A stretch of DNA of 64,000 nt from Gilliamella sp. Choc5-1 (GTDB taxonomy: Bacteria > Pseudomonadota > Gammaproteobacteria > Enterobacterales > Orbaceae): assembly GCF_001690595.1 (NCBI RefSeq), contig NZ_LZHH01000122.1:41097-105096 (forward strand), given 5' to 3'. Shown one piece after another: positions 29,883 through 38,706 of the stretch. The position numbers and the translations under genes are program-made. Each line of letters begins with the position of its first letter. The stretch's first letter is position 1. The notes beneath the pieces are model-generated. The model was not told the DNA's origin. It searched no databases and saw nothing but the letters and a program-made list of their open reading frames with translations.

Positions 29883-30722
29883 TTAATCCAACTTAATTGA
29901 TTTATCACGGTTAAAAATAATTCTAATTTTTAGGTCTTTTGCTGGAATTGGTTTGTACTTCCAAGTTTTCATGGCATTTATTACCGAACGATTAAATATA
30001 TTATTAGGATTTGCTTCAACAATGCGAATATTTTCAACTCGCCCATCGCTGTTAATATCAAACATTGCTACCACGTAGCCTTCTAAGCGCATATCAAGCG
30101 CTCGGCGTGGATACTCAGGTTGATTCCGTCTAATTGGAGAAGGATTACCTGAATATTGGCGATTATCTGAAAGTTTGGGTGCAACAGAGGTATTTGCCAA
30201 ATTATCACTAACCACTTCTTGCCTAACTTGTTTATGAGAAGCTTTTTGGACTGGCCTGCGCTTTTTTTTCGGCTTTTTCTCTTTTTTTACTACAACTTCC
30301 TTTTGGGGTTCAACCGTTGATTTATCGGATATTTTTTCGAGAATAGATTCAGGATTTTCTTCCTTAACTACTTCAGGTTCAACAACAGGATCAACTGGTT
30401 TTTCTTCAATTTGTTTGTTATCGATCAGTTCACTATTTTCCGCACCTTGAATTTCAGGGGTATTTTCAACTAATGATTGTTCAGGGGCGGCAAATTGCGA
30501 TAGATCGACCATAATAGCTTTAATCGCATTATCGCCTTCATCAACAGCAACATTTTTAGCAAACAAGACAGAACTAAAGAGCAGAGCAAATAAGATCAGA
30601 TGCGACAATACAGAAACTGATGTACATACATAGGTGTTTTTAGGTTTTTTTTTAATTGGACTCAAAGGGGTCTTAGTATCATCGAGATCTATATCAAAGT
30701 TAATCTTCATAATAATAATCAT
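29883..30722 (-). CDS. tonB: Energy transducer TonB
   Basis: TonB couples the proton gradient (through ExbB/ExbD) to outer membrane receptors. It has one N-terminal membrane helix at about 34-55 with the Ser-x3-His pair (S37, H41) needed for ExbB coupling. A long charged and proline-rich linker (many EKP, VEP and KKEKKPKKK runs) is followed by a C-terminal domain (YPRRALDMRLEGYVVAMFDI, IRIVEANPNNIFNRSV, AMKTWKYKP). Length is 279 aa (E. coli 239), the linker being longer. An ATG 12 bases inside (MKINFD) is an equally good start. A Fur-like box lies upstream. No exbB/exbD is present in the window. Confidence 0.92.
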   Translation of the reverse strand: MIIIMKINFDIDLDDTKTPLSPIKKKPKNTYVCTSVSVLSHLILFALLFSSVLFAKNVAVDEGDNAIKAIMVDLSQFAAPEQSLVENTPEIQGAENSELIDNKQIEEKPVDPVVEPEVVKEENPESILEKISDKSTVEPQKEVVVKKEKKPKKKRRPVQKASHKQVRQEVVSDNLANTSVAPKLSDNRQYSGNPSPIRRNQPEYPRRALDMRLEGYVVAMFDINSDGRVENIRIVEANPNNIFNRSVINAMKTWKYKPIPAKDLKIRIIFNRDKSIKLD

Positions 30723-30750
30723 ATTTAACTTAATGACAGTTATTCTAAAT

Positions 30751-30766
30751 GAAAATGCTTATCATT
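30751..30766 (-). promoter_or_regulatory. Fur-like box upstream of tonB
   Basis: Read on the minus strand the site is AATGATAAGCATTTTC, which agrees with the core of the Fur consensus (AATGATAATCATTATC) at 14 of 16 bases. It lies 29 bases upstream of the first possible tonB start, where iron-dependent repression is expected. Confidence 0.65.
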
Positions 30767-30866
30767 TGTAGTATTATTTTAAAATAAGATGGATGATACC
30801 TTGTTGCATAAAGATATTTATCAGATAATAGAAAATAAATATCTATTATTTGTAGTGGTTAGGCTG

Positions 30867-31853
30867 ATGAATACTCCATCAATGAATCAAATACTCGATC
30901 TTGTTAAAAATGATTTAGTCAAAGTAAATGAGGCAATACAGGCAGAACTAACTTCTGATGTGGCTTTAATTAATCAATTAGGCAATTACATCATTAGTAG
31001 TGGTGGCAAACGTATACGTCCTGTTATCGCATTATTAATAGCCAAAGCACTCAACTACCAAGGCGATAAACATATTATCACTGCTGCTTTTATTGAATTT
31101 ATTCATACCGCCACCTTATTGCATGATGATGTTGTTGACGAATCCGATTTACGCCGAGGCAAATCAACCGCCAATGCACTTTTTGGCAATGCCGCGAGCG
31201 TATTAGTTGGCGATTATATTTACACACGCTCTTTTCAAATGATGGTACGTACAGAATCGTTTAAAGTATTGACGATCATGTCGGCTGCAACCAATGTAAT
31301 AGCTGAAGGTGAAGTACAACAGTTGATTAATTGTAACGATCCAGATATCACAAAAGAACAATATTTAGATGTAATTTATCGAAAAACGGCACGTCTATTT
31401 GAAGCAACATCGCATTCTGCTGCTGTCCTAGCTGGAGCTAGTGAGAAGCAAGAACTCGCCTTACAAGAATATGGAAAATATTTAGGCACAGCCTTTCAAA
31501 TCATTGATGATCTACTCGATTATAGCGCTGATAGCATCCAAAAATTAGGTAAAAATTTAGGGGACGATCTTAACGAAGGCAAGCCCACTCTACCGCTTTT
31601 ACATGCTATGCACCACACAAAAAACGCCCAAGATGCGGCATTAATACGCCAAGCAATAGAGCAAGGTAATGGTCGACAATTATTAGATCGCATTTTAAAC
31701 ATCATGGACGAATGTGGTTCGCTAGATTTTACGTTACAAACAGCCCAAAAAGAAGCGCAAAAAGCGTTTGACGTTATCGCAATTTTACCTGATTCGCCTT
31801 ATAAACAAGCGTTACAAGATCTTGCCTTATTGTCAGTAAAAAGAGAAAACTAA
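30867..31853 (+). CDS. ispB: Octaprenyl diphosphate synthase IspB
   Basis: IspB elongates farnesyl diphosphate with isopentenyl diphosphate to make the C40 side chain of ubiquinone and menaquinone. Both aspartate-rich motifs are present: LLHDDVVDESDLRRG and FQIIDDLLDYS; GGKRIRP is also intact. The frame is open back to 30789, but the first 26 codons are unlike the family. ATG 30867 (MNTPSMNQIL) or ATG 30882 (MNQIL) gives the usual 323-328 residue protein. Confidence 0.92.
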   Translation: MNTPSMNQILDLVKNDLVKVNEAIQAELTSDVALINQLGNYIISSGGKRIRPVIALLIAKALNYQGDKHIITAAFIEFIHTATLLHDDVVDESDLRRGKSTANALFGNAASVLVGDYIYTRSFQMMVRTESFKVLTIMSAATNVIAEGEVQQLINCNDPDITKEQYLDVIYRKTARLFEATSHSAAVLAGASEKQELALQEYGKYLGTAFQIIDDLLDYSADSIQKLGKNLGDDLNEGKPTLPLLHAMHHTKNAQDAALIRQAIEQGNGRQLLDRILNIMDECGSLDFTLQTAQKEAQKAFDVIAILPDSPYKQALQDLALLSVKREN

Positions 31854-31962
31854 CTAGCCAACAAATCAATTGATAGTATATTTTTATACTCAAACACATA
31901 GTTATCGGAAACTTTTTATCAATAGTTTCATATACAATAAATTAAATTTAAGGTAATTATTT

Positions 31963-32835
31963 ATGCTTAAAAGGTTTTGGCCTGTTTTGTTAATTTTTAT
32001 CTCGATGATTTCAGTGCAAGGCAGTGCCTCAATAGCCAAATATCTGTTTCCTGTATTAGGGCCTGAAGGGATGACAGCTTGGCGATTATTTTTTTCAGCA
32101 ATTATGCTAATTTTAATATTCAAGCCGTGGCGTAAAACACTGACAAAACAAGCACTAAAATACATTTTTTTATACGGTATTTCAATTGGTTGTATGAATT
32201 TAGCGTTTTACAACGCAATCGCAAGAATTCCGCTAGGTATTGCAGTTGCCATTGAACTCACGGGGCCAATTATGGTGGCGATGTGCATCTCGCGTAAAGT
32301 ACTTGATTTTATTTGGTTAGGTGTTGCTATTATTGGCTTGGCTATGCTTTTACCCATTGAACAAGCTTCAAGCAATTTAGATCCCAAGGGTATTTTATTT
32401 GCGCTATTAGCTGGAAGTGGTTGGGCGTGTTACATCTTATTTGGACGCAAAGCCAGCACTATTTATGGCTCAGCCAGCGTAGCGATTGGATCAGTCATTG
32501 CTTCGTGCTTTTTATTTCCTATTGGAATTTGGCAAAGTGGCAGTACCATGTTTTCGTTGGAATTGCTCCCAATGGTTTTTCTGGTCTCATTATTAGCATC
32601 AGCAATCCCTTATGGATTAGACATGATTGCACTACCAAAATTACCGGCACAAACATTTAGTACATTAATGAGCTTATCGCCTGTTTTTGCCGCGCTTTCT
32701 GGGCTCATTGTTTTGCATGAACAACTAACCCACTACCAGTGCTTAGCCATTATTTTTATTATTACCTCATCAATAGGTACAGTGCTAACTATGAGTCGTC
32801 CAGTAAAAATAAAATCGAGTAAACCAAACAATTAA
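31963..32835 (+). CDS. rhtA: RhtA-like amino acid exporter (EamA/DMT family)
   Basis: This is a 290-residue inner membrane protein with about ten hydrophobic segments in two EamA repeats. It follows E. coli RhtA (threonine/homoserine exporter) closely: SVQGSASIAKYLFPVLGPEGMTAWRL, FYNAIARIPLGIAVAIELTGP and IPYGLDMIALPKLPAQTFSTLMSLSP. Substrate is inferred from that resemblance. It stands between ispB and the convergent ffh. Confidence 0.82.
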   Translation: MLKRFWPVLLIFISMISVQGSASIAKYLFPVLGPEGMTAWRLFFSAIMLILIFKPWRKTLTKQALKYIFLYGISIGCMNLAFYNAIARIPLGIAVAIELTGPIMVAMCISRKVLDFIWLGVAIIGLAMLLPIEQASSNLDPKGILFALLAGSGWACYILFGRKASTIYGSASVAIGSVIASCFLFPIGIWQSGSTMFSLELLPMVFLVSLLASAIPYGLDMIALPKLPAQTFSTLMSLSPVFAALSGLIVLHEQLTHYQCLAIIFIITSSIGTVLTMSRPVKIKSSKPNN

Positions 32836-32843
32836 ATAATTAA

Positions 32844-32880
32844 AACCACTATTGCACTATTTATAAGTGCGATAGTGGTT
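32844..32880 (-). terminator. Hairpin terminator between rhtA and ffh
   Basis: AACCACTATTGCACT (32844-32858) pairs with AGTGCGATAGTGGTT (32866-32880), with one mismatch. On the minus strand it is followed by a T-rich run, so it best serves ffh; the plus-strand side lacks a T-run. Confidence 0.65.
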
Positions 32881-32955
32881 GTACGGCAAGCTATAGTTAA
32901 CAGTTACTAAGTACTCAGATATAACTCATTTAATTGAAAATTTAGTATTAATGAC

Positions 32956-34323
32956 TTAACGAGGAGGTAATCCCATACCACCGCCCATTAATCCTTTCAT
33001 TTGGCGCATCATCTTCATCATGCCGCCACCTTTCATTTTTTTCATCATCTTTTGCATATCTTCGAACTGTTTTAACAGCTTGTTGACATCTTGAACCTGA
33101 GTTCCCGAACCGTTGGCAATACGACGTTTACGAGAACCTTTAATGATTTCAGGATTAGCACGCTCTTTTAATGTCATTGAACCAATGATTGCTTCCATTT
33201 TGATGGTAATTTTATCATCCATCTGTGCTTTAATATGATCAGGAAGTTGACCAACACCGGGTAATTTAGCTAACAAAGCCCCCATTCCGCCCATATTACG
33301 CATCTGTTTTAACTGATCTTGGAAATCGTTAAAATCAAATTTATCACCTTTTTTTAGCTTTTTGGCAATTTTTTCTGCTTTTTCGCGATCGACGTTACTT
33401 TGTAATTCTTCAATTAAAGATAGCACATCGCCCATACCTAAAATACGTGAAGCAATGCGATCAGGATAAAATGGCTCTAAAGCGTCTGTCTTTTCACCCA
33501 TTCCTAAAAATTTAATTGGCTTACCGGTAATGTGGCGAATTGATAACGCTGCACCACCACGAGCATCCCCGTCAACTTTTGTTAAAATTACACCAGTAAG
33601 CGGTAATGCATCATTAAACGCTTTAGCGGTATTAGCGGCATCTTGCCCTGTCATAGCATCGACCACAAATAGTGTTTCAATTGGATTGACAGCATGATGG
33701 AGCGCTTTGATTTCATCCATCATATCGCTATCAACATGCAAACGGCCTGCTGTATCGACAATTAACACATCAAAAAATTGCAATTTAGCATGCGAAATAG
33801 CTTTATTAACGATACTGACTGGCTTTTCAGAAATATCAGATGGAAAAACTTCAACATCAATAGCTTTAGCTAACGTTTCGAGCTGTTTAATCGCAGCAGG
33901 GCGATAAACATCGGCAGAAACAACCAACACTTTCTTTTTATGTTTTTCTTTTAAAAATTTAGCTAGCTTAGCAACGCTCGTTGTTTTACCTGCCCCTTGC
34001 AAACCTGCCATTAAAATCACTGCAGGTGGTTGAGTTGCCAAATTGAGCGAACTATTAACCTCACCCATAGCAGTTGTTAATTCTGCCTGAACTATTTTGA
34101 TAAATTCTTGACCTGGGGTTAAGCTCTTATTGACATCTAATCCAACAGCCTTTTCTTTAACTTGATTAATAAATTCACGAACTACGGGTAGTGCAACATC
34201 GGCCTCAAGTAGTGCCATACGAACATCGCGCAATGCATCTTTGATATTATCTTCAGATAATCTTCCTCGACCACTAATATTGCGGAATGTCTGTGATAAA
34301 CGGTCGGTTAAATTCTCGAACAT
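32956..34323 (-). CDS. ffh: Signal recognition particle protein Ffh
   Basis: Ffh binds signal sequences and 4.5S RNA and, with FtsY, targets proteins to the inner membrane. Of 455 residues (E. coli 453), the N domain is followed by a GTPase G domain (MAGLQGAGKTTSVAKLAKFL, VDTAGRLHVDSD, TKVDGDARGG) and a methionine-rich M domain (QFEDMQKMMKKMKGGGMMKMM) for signal-peptide binding. No 4.5S RNA gene was seen in the window. Confidence 0.96.
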   Translation of the reverse strand: MFENLTDRLSQTFRNISGRGRLSEDNIKDALRDVRMALLEADVALPVVREFINQVKEKAVGLDVNKSLTPGQEFIKIVQAELTTAMGEVNSSLNLATQPPAVILMAGLQGAGKTTSVAKLAKFLKEKHKKKVLVVSADVYRPAAIKQLETLAKAIDVEVFPSDISEKPVSIVNKAISHAKLQFFDVLIVDTAGRLHVDSDMMDEIKALHHAVNPIETLFVVDAMTGQDAANTAKAFNDALPLTGVILTKVDGDARGGAALSIRHITGKPIKFLGMGEKTDALEPFYPDRIASRILGMGDVLSLIEELQSNVDREKAEKIAKKLKKGDKFDFNDFQDQLKQMRNMGGMGALLAKLPGVGQLPDHIKAQMDDKITIKMEAIIGSMTLKERANPEIIKGSRKRRIANGSGTQVQDVNKLLKQFEDMQKMMKKMKGGGMMKMMRQMKGLMGGGMGLPPR

Positions 34324-34513
34324 ATTAACTCTCGTAATAAATGAAAAATTGCCATTATCATATCAGAAAATTTCAATAAGTCCCACGATCATAATTTTGC
34401 ACTGACTTGACACAAAATTATGTTCCTGTTGAAATGAAGAAAGAGAAAAAGACGATTATTAATAATTACAAAACAGAATAGATTAGATTAGATTAAAAAG
34501 GAGAAAATCGGAC

Positions 34514-34897
34514 ATGGTAAAAGTAATTAGTACTGATAAAGCGCCAGCAGCTATTGGGCCTTATGTTCAAGCAGTAGATTTAGGTAATATGTTATTTGCC
34601 TCAGGACAAATTCCATTAGATCCAACAACGGGTGAAATGCCAACTTGTGTTAAAGAGCAAGCCAAACAAAGTTTAGCGAATGTTAAAGCGATCATCACTG
34701 CGGCAGGCTATCAAGTAAGTAATATCGTTAAAACGACTATTTTCTTAGCTGATATCAATGACTTTGCTACGGTAAATGCAGTATACGAAGCCTTTTTTAT
34801 TGAAAATAATGCATCTTTCCCTGCACGTTCTTGCGTACAAGTAGCTCGAATTCCCAAAGATGCCAAAGTCGAAATCGAAGTTATTGCTGCTAAATAA
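34514..34897 (+). CDS. ridA: 2-iminobutanoate/2-iminopropanoate deaminase RidA
   Basis: RidA hydrolyses reactive enamine/imine intermediates released by PLP enzymes. The 127 residues match YjgF/RidA: KAPAAIGPYVQAVDLGNMLFASGQ, the family signature near the C-terminus, and Arg105 in PARSCVQVARIPKDAKVEIE, which binds the substrate carboxylate. AAAAAGGAGAAAA lies upstream. TTGACA at 34407-34412 with TGAAAT 17 bases on could be its promoter (weak -10). A terminator follows. Confidence 0.93.
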   Translation: MVKVISTDKAPAAIGPYVQAVDLGNMLFASGQIPLDPTTGEMPTCVKEQAKQSLANVKAIITAAGYQVSNIVKTTIFLADINDFATVNAVYEAFFIENNASFPARSCVQVARIPKDAKVEIEVIAAK

Positions 34898-34910
34898 ATT
34901 TGCTTACCAG

Positions 34911-34936
34911 ATTAGCACCAATAGGTGCTAATTTTT
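34911..34936 (+). terminator. Terminator of ridA
   Basis: ATTAGCACC (34911-34919) pairs perfectly with GGTGCTAAT (34924-34932) around AATA, followed by TTTT. The T-run is also the first part of dispersed repeat copy B. Confidence 0.8.
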
Positions 34937-34977
34937 GTCAAAAAGTTTCAGGTAACTATGTGTTTCAGTATAAAATT
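34933..34977 (+). repeat. About 45-bp dispersed repeat, copy B
   Basis: TTTTGTCAAAAAGTTTCAGG plus TAAC is identical to copy C (59629-59652, reversed). The following bases (GTTT, then GTATAAAAT) also align with copy C with several changes. It lies directly after the ridA terminator stem in a gene-free gap before tyrB. Confidence 0.7.
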
Positions 34978-35166
34978 AATATAAAAACATAATTTTTGGG
35001 GGTATTTTGTTCTTTAATTCCTCTTATTAAAAACGGCAATTTTCCAACCAAAAATCAACTTAATTATTTGCTATTAAACTATTATTTAATGATTGATCGC
35101 CAATAGAGTTGGTGCAATAATCTACAATTATTTATTATTATTATTTGTACCAATTGGATTGTAAAA

Positions 35167-36369
35167 ATGTTTGAAAAAGTAGAGCCGTACGCAGGGGACC
35201 CCATCTTATCACTAGTAACTGAATTTATTAATGATAGTCGAGACAACAAAATAAATTTAAGTATTGGTTATTATTATGATGAAAATAGCATAGTGCCTCA
35301 ATTACAATGTATTAAAACGGCGCGTGATTATATCTATCATCACAACCAAGATGCTCAATTGTATTTACCCATGAGTGGCCTACCAGCTTATTGCCAAGCG
35401 ATCCAATCTTTATTATTTGGTGAAGATCATTCGGCCTCTAAAGATAAACGTATCGCAACGATACAAACCTTAGGTGGATCGGGGGCTCTTAAAATAGGTG
35501 CTGATTTTTTATTTCGCTATTTCTCAAATTCACAAGTATGGGTCAGCGATCCAACTTGGGAAAATCACATCGCCATTTTTAATGGTGCAGGTTTTAAAGT
35601 AAACCAATATCCTTACTTTGATGAACAAACATGTGGCGTAAAATTTGAAGCAATGCTTGAAACATTAAATCAATTACCTGCTAAAAGCATAGTCTTACTA
35701 CACCCTTGTTGCCATAACCCAACTGGCGCTGATCTAACGCAAGCACAGTGGGATAAAGTAATAGCTGTTTTACAAGCACGAGATCTTATTCCATTTATGG
35801 ATATTGCTTATCAAGGCTTTGGCAAAGGTATTGAACAAGACGTTTATGCGATTCGAAAAATGACAGATGCAGGATTGTGTGGATTTGTTAGTAACTCATT
35901 TTCGAAAACATTTTCACTTTATGGTGAACGAGTGGGGGGATTATCTGTTTTATGTGATAACAGCCAGATCGCTAACCGCGTGTTAGGGCAGTTACAAGCA
36001 ACGGTTCGCCAAAATTATTCAACCCCAGCAGCATATGGCGTGCAGTTAGTGAGTTATGTTTTAAATAATCCAGAACTTAAAGCACAATGGTTAAAAGAAG
36101 TCGACTCTATGAGAACTCGCATCGTAACCATGCGATCAACTCTAGTTGAATTATTAAAAAAAGCGGCACCTGATTGTCATTTTGATTATTTAGTAAAACA
36201 GCAGGGCATGTTTAGTTATACCGGTTTTAGTAAAGAGCAAGTTACACAATTAAAAGATAATTTTGCTATTTATTTGGTGGGTAGCGGAAGAATGTGTGTA
36301 GCGGGTTTAAATCACCATAATATCGAACGTGTGGCAGAATCATTTGCTGCACTAAAACAATCATGTTAA
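35167..36369 (+). CDS. tyrB: Aromatic amino acid aminotransferase TyrB
   Basis: TyrB is a PLP enzyme for the last step of tyrosine and phenylalanine synthesis, also acting on aspartate and leucine precursors. The 400-residue product aligns with E. coli TyrB throughout: [36 protein letters not shown] and [17 protein letters not shown] with the PLP lysine at Lys247 (same number as E. coli). [14 protein letters not shown] is the typical start. I looked for TyrR boxes upstream and found none convincing. Confidence 0.93.
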   Translation: MFEKVEPYAGDPILSLVTEFINDSRDNKINLSIGYYYDENSIVPQLQCIKTARDYIYHHNQDAQLYLPMSGLPAYCQAIQSLLFGEDHSASKDKRIATIQTLGGSGALKIGADFLFRYFSNSQVWVSDPTWENHIAIFNGAGFKVNQYPYFDEQTCGVKFEAMLETLNQLPAKSIVLLHPCCHNPTGADLTQAQWDKVIAVLQARDLIPFMDIAYQGFGKGIEQDVYAIRKMTDAGLCGFVSNSFSKTFSLYGERVGGLSVLCDNSQIANRVLGQLQATVRQNYSTPAAYGVQLVSYVLNNPELKAQWLKEVDSMRTRIVTMRSTLVELLKKAAPDCHFDYLVKQQGMFSYTGFSKEQVTQLKDNFAIYLVGSGRMCVAGLNHHNIERVAESFAALKQSC

Positions 36370-36386
36370 TAAAGGAGTGTATTTTT

Positions 36387-36536
36387 ATGTTCCATAAAAT
36401 GTTAATGCTAATATTAGGTATAGCAATGACGACTCTAGTTGTTGGATGTAACACCGTAAAAGGTGTTGGTCAAGATGTCGAATCGGGTGGAAAAGCCATT
36501 TCACACACAGCCGAAAAAGTGAGTGATAAAATGTAA
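36387..36536 (+). CDS. ecnB: Entericidin-like small lipoprotein
   Basis: This 49-residue product is preceded by AAAGGAGTG. It starts MFHKMLMLILGIAMTTLVVG and continues CNTVKGVGQDVESGGKAIS. The hydrophobic leader ends in VVGC, a lipobox with Cys21, leaving a 29-residue lipidated peptide. The pattern CNTxxGVGxDxxxGGxAIS matches E. coli EcnB. Entericidins are small cell-envelope lipoproteins, EcnA being described as antidote and EcnB as a lysis-promoting peptide; only one such gene is present here. It lies 17 bases after tyrB. Confidence 0.85.
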   Translation: MFHKMLMLILGIAMTTLVVGCNTVKGVGQDVESGGKAISHTAEKVSDKM

Positions 36537-36590
36537 CTAAGGTTATAGACTATCTACAAATATTTTAATGTCTTAAATATATTTGGTTAA

Positions 36591-37106
36591 ATGTCACGTA
36601 TTTTATTTACAGTTACATTATTTTTACTTGTTGGGTGCAGCTCGTTAAACTTTCGAACTGCACCTTTAACTATGGAAAATTGTCAATATTCAAACCTGTC
36701 AGGTATTGAATTTTTATTAAACCCACTCCCTTCAAATAAACCAAGCTATCAGCATGTTTATATTAGCCAGAGTCGAGAAGGCAAACATTTGCCCAGTAGT
36801 TATGCAGGAATAAAAGGCAAATTAACCGATCAAATTCTTATTCGCAATTATCCCAAACAGACATTTTGGCGAACACCAAATTTATTCGAAAGAGCCTCTT
36901 TATATGATGATGGATATGATGACATTTACATCAGCAAAGCACAAAAAGAGGCACGTGATCGAAAAGCAAAATTTGTAGTAAGGCAAGCCGTGTTACAAAA
37001 TTGCCAAATTGTTTATATCGCTATTGATTCTTTAGCTAAAGACAGAGATAATCCTTTGCTAATTGAATCTAACGATTTATCGATTATTAAACAGGTACAA
37101 AAATGA
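36591..37106 (+). CDS. Predicted lipoprotein, unknown function
   Basis: The 171-residue product begins MSRILFTVTLFLLVGCSSLNF, with lipobox LVGC and lipidated Cys16. The mature part is polar, with two more Cys and a KEARDRKAKFVV segment. No family is recognised. It overlaps the next gene by 4 bases (ATGA), so the two are translated together and probably act together. Confidence 0.7.
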   Translation: MSRILFTVTLFLLVGCSSLNFRTAPLTMENCQYSNLSGIEFLLNPLPSNKPSYQHVYISQSREGKHLPSSYAGIKGKLTDQILIRNYPKQTFWRTPNLFERASLYDDGYDDIYISKAQKEARDRKAKFVVRQAVLQNCQIVYIAIDSLAKDRDNPLLIESNDLSIIKQVQK

Positions 37107-37621
37107 TCAAGGAAAAAGAACTTAAAGGATTAGGCGGTTGGCTAATTTTAGTTGGTATTGAATTATTTTTTTGTTTTATTTTTATTGGATATGTTACTTT
37201 TTCTAGACTAAATGCGATTGATTTTATCGACGTATGGACAAAATTATTGGATCCCTACTCGGAAATGCACACAATTCATTTGGGTCTGTTTATTTTAGGT
37301 GACATGGGGCTAAATTGTCTATTTTTGCTTTTAAACGCTTATATTATATTTTTATATTTTACTAAAAGTTATAAATTTCCTAACTTTTTTATTATATTTA
37401 GTAGCAGTTTTATTGTTTTTAAGCTAATTCAAAGATGTTGGTATCTTTTTATAGTGTTACCATTTGAAGTTAAATTTGAGTTTTCTTTTATAAAAGATAT
37501 TGTGATAGCAATCATTTATACCAGTATTTGGATTGCTTATGTGTTAAAGTCAGTGCGAGTCAAAAATACATTTGTTAATGGTCGCCATAGTGAAATTACT
37601 CATAGCGACATAATTAGTTAA
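37103..37621 (+). CDS. DUF2569-type membrane protein
   Basis: Of 172 residues, four hydrophobic segments are visible (about 11-31, 62-86, 92-113, 132-152). The start KGLGGWLILVGIELFF and the end SIWIAYVLKSVRVKNTFV match the DUF2569 pattern (GxGGWL... and ...Y...S.RVK.TF) as I recall it. Function is unknown. It overlaps the upstream lipoprotein gene by 4 bases and precedes galU by 19 bases. Confidence 0.68.
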   Translation: MIKEKELKGLGGWLILVGIELFFCFIFIGYVTFSRLNAIDFIDVWTKLLDPYSEMHTIHLGLFILGDMGLNCLFLLLNAYIIFLYFTKSYKFPNFFIIFSSSFIVFKLIQRCWYLFIVLPFEVKFEFSFIKDIVIAIIYTSIWIAYVLKSVRVKNTFVNGRHSEITHSDIIS

Positions 37622-37640
37622 TTTGTTTTAAGGAAATAAA

Positions 37641-38555
37641 ATGACATCAAATTTAGACAATTTAGTAAATGGAAAAGTAACAAAAGCGGTTATCCCTGTT
37701 GCAGGTTTGGGTACTCGTATGTTACCAGCAACTAAAGCTATTCCAAAAGAGATGCTCCCTGTTGTTGACAAGCCACTTATTCAATATGTAGTTAAAGAGT
37801 GTATTGCCGCAGGCATAACTGAAATTATATTTGTTACGCACTCATCAAAAAACTCAATTGAAAACCATTTCGATACTAGTTTTGAATTAGAAGCCATGTT
37901 AGAGGCGCGTGTTAAACGCCAACTATTACAAGAAGTACAGGGCATTTTACCTAAAAATGTTACCATAACTAGCGTCCGCCAAGGTTTGGCAAAAGGGCTT
38001 GGTCATGCGGTATTATGTGCTTATCCTTTAGTTGGTGATGAACCATTTGCTGTTGTTTTACCTGATGTGATTATCGATGAATACGAAAGTGACCTTGCTA
38101 GTGATAATTTAGCTGCAATGATCAAAAATTACCATGAAACCAAACATAGCCAAATCATGGTAGAGCCAGTGCCAAAAGAATTAGTTTCTTCTTACGGTAT
38201 TGTTGATTGTCGTGGTCAAGAGCTATCTGCGGGTAATGTTGCACAAATGTACAGCGTAGTTGAAAAACCATCAGTTGAAGAAGCACCATCGAACCAATCC
38301 GTTGTTGGACGTTATGTTCTATCTGAAAAAATCTGGCCTCTACTTGCCAAAACTCCATTAGGTGCAGGTGGTGAAATTCAATTGACCGACGCAATTGCTA
38401 TGTTACTTGAAGAAGATCCTGTCGATGCTTATTGCATAAAAGGCCGTAGTCATGACTGTGGTAATAAATTAGGTTATGTACAAACTTTTGTTCAATATGC
38501 AATGCGCCACAAAAGTTTGGGTAACGATGTTAAAGCTTGGTTAAAAACACTTTAG
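37641..38555 (+). CDS. galU: UTP--glucose-1-phosphate uridylyltransferase GalU
   Basis: GalU makes UDP-glucose for envelope polysaccharides and galactose metabolism. The nucleotide-binding signature [30 protein letters not shown] is only lightly varied, and [13 protein letters not shown] and [12 protein letters not shown] are family motifs. Length is 304 aa (E. coli 302). AAGGAAATAAA lies before the ATG; a terminator follows. Confidence 0.94.
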   Translation: MTSNLDNLVNGKVTKAVIPVAGLGTRMLPATKAIPKEMLPVVDKPLIQYVVKECIAAGITEIIFVTHSSKNSIENHFDTSFELEAMLEARVKRQLLQEVQGILPKNVTITSVRQGLAKGLGHAVLCAYPLVGDEPFAVVLPDVIIDEYESDLASDNLAAMIKNYHETKHSQIMVEPVPKELVSSYGIVDCRGQELSAGNVAQMYSVVEKPSVEEAPSNQSVVGRYVLSEKIWPLLAKTPLGAGGEIQLTDAIAMLLEEDPVDAYCIKGRSHDCGNKLGYVQTFVQYAMRHKSLGNDVKAWLKTL

Positions 38556-38580
38556 TTTTAACAATATCAAACAATACTAA

Positions 38581-38607
38581 AAAGGACACGGTTTGTGTCC
38601 TTTTTTT
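38581..38607 (+). terminator. Terminator of galU
   Basis: AAAGGACAC (38581-38589) pairs with GTGTCCTTT (38595-38603), followed by further Ts. It separates galU from the convergent glnD. Confidence 0.85.
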
Positions 38608-38706
38608 ATTCATATAATGAACTTTGCCAACACCCGCTTTTTAACGTTTAGTACTCCTAACAAAATGTGATTTTAACAACTCGATATTTCCTACACCTAT
38701 ACATAA

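Noticed and set aside
35100..35166. Possible TyrR box upstream of tyrB
   Set aside because: The sequence TGTACC...TTGTAAAA does not match TGTAAA-N6-TTTACA well enough.
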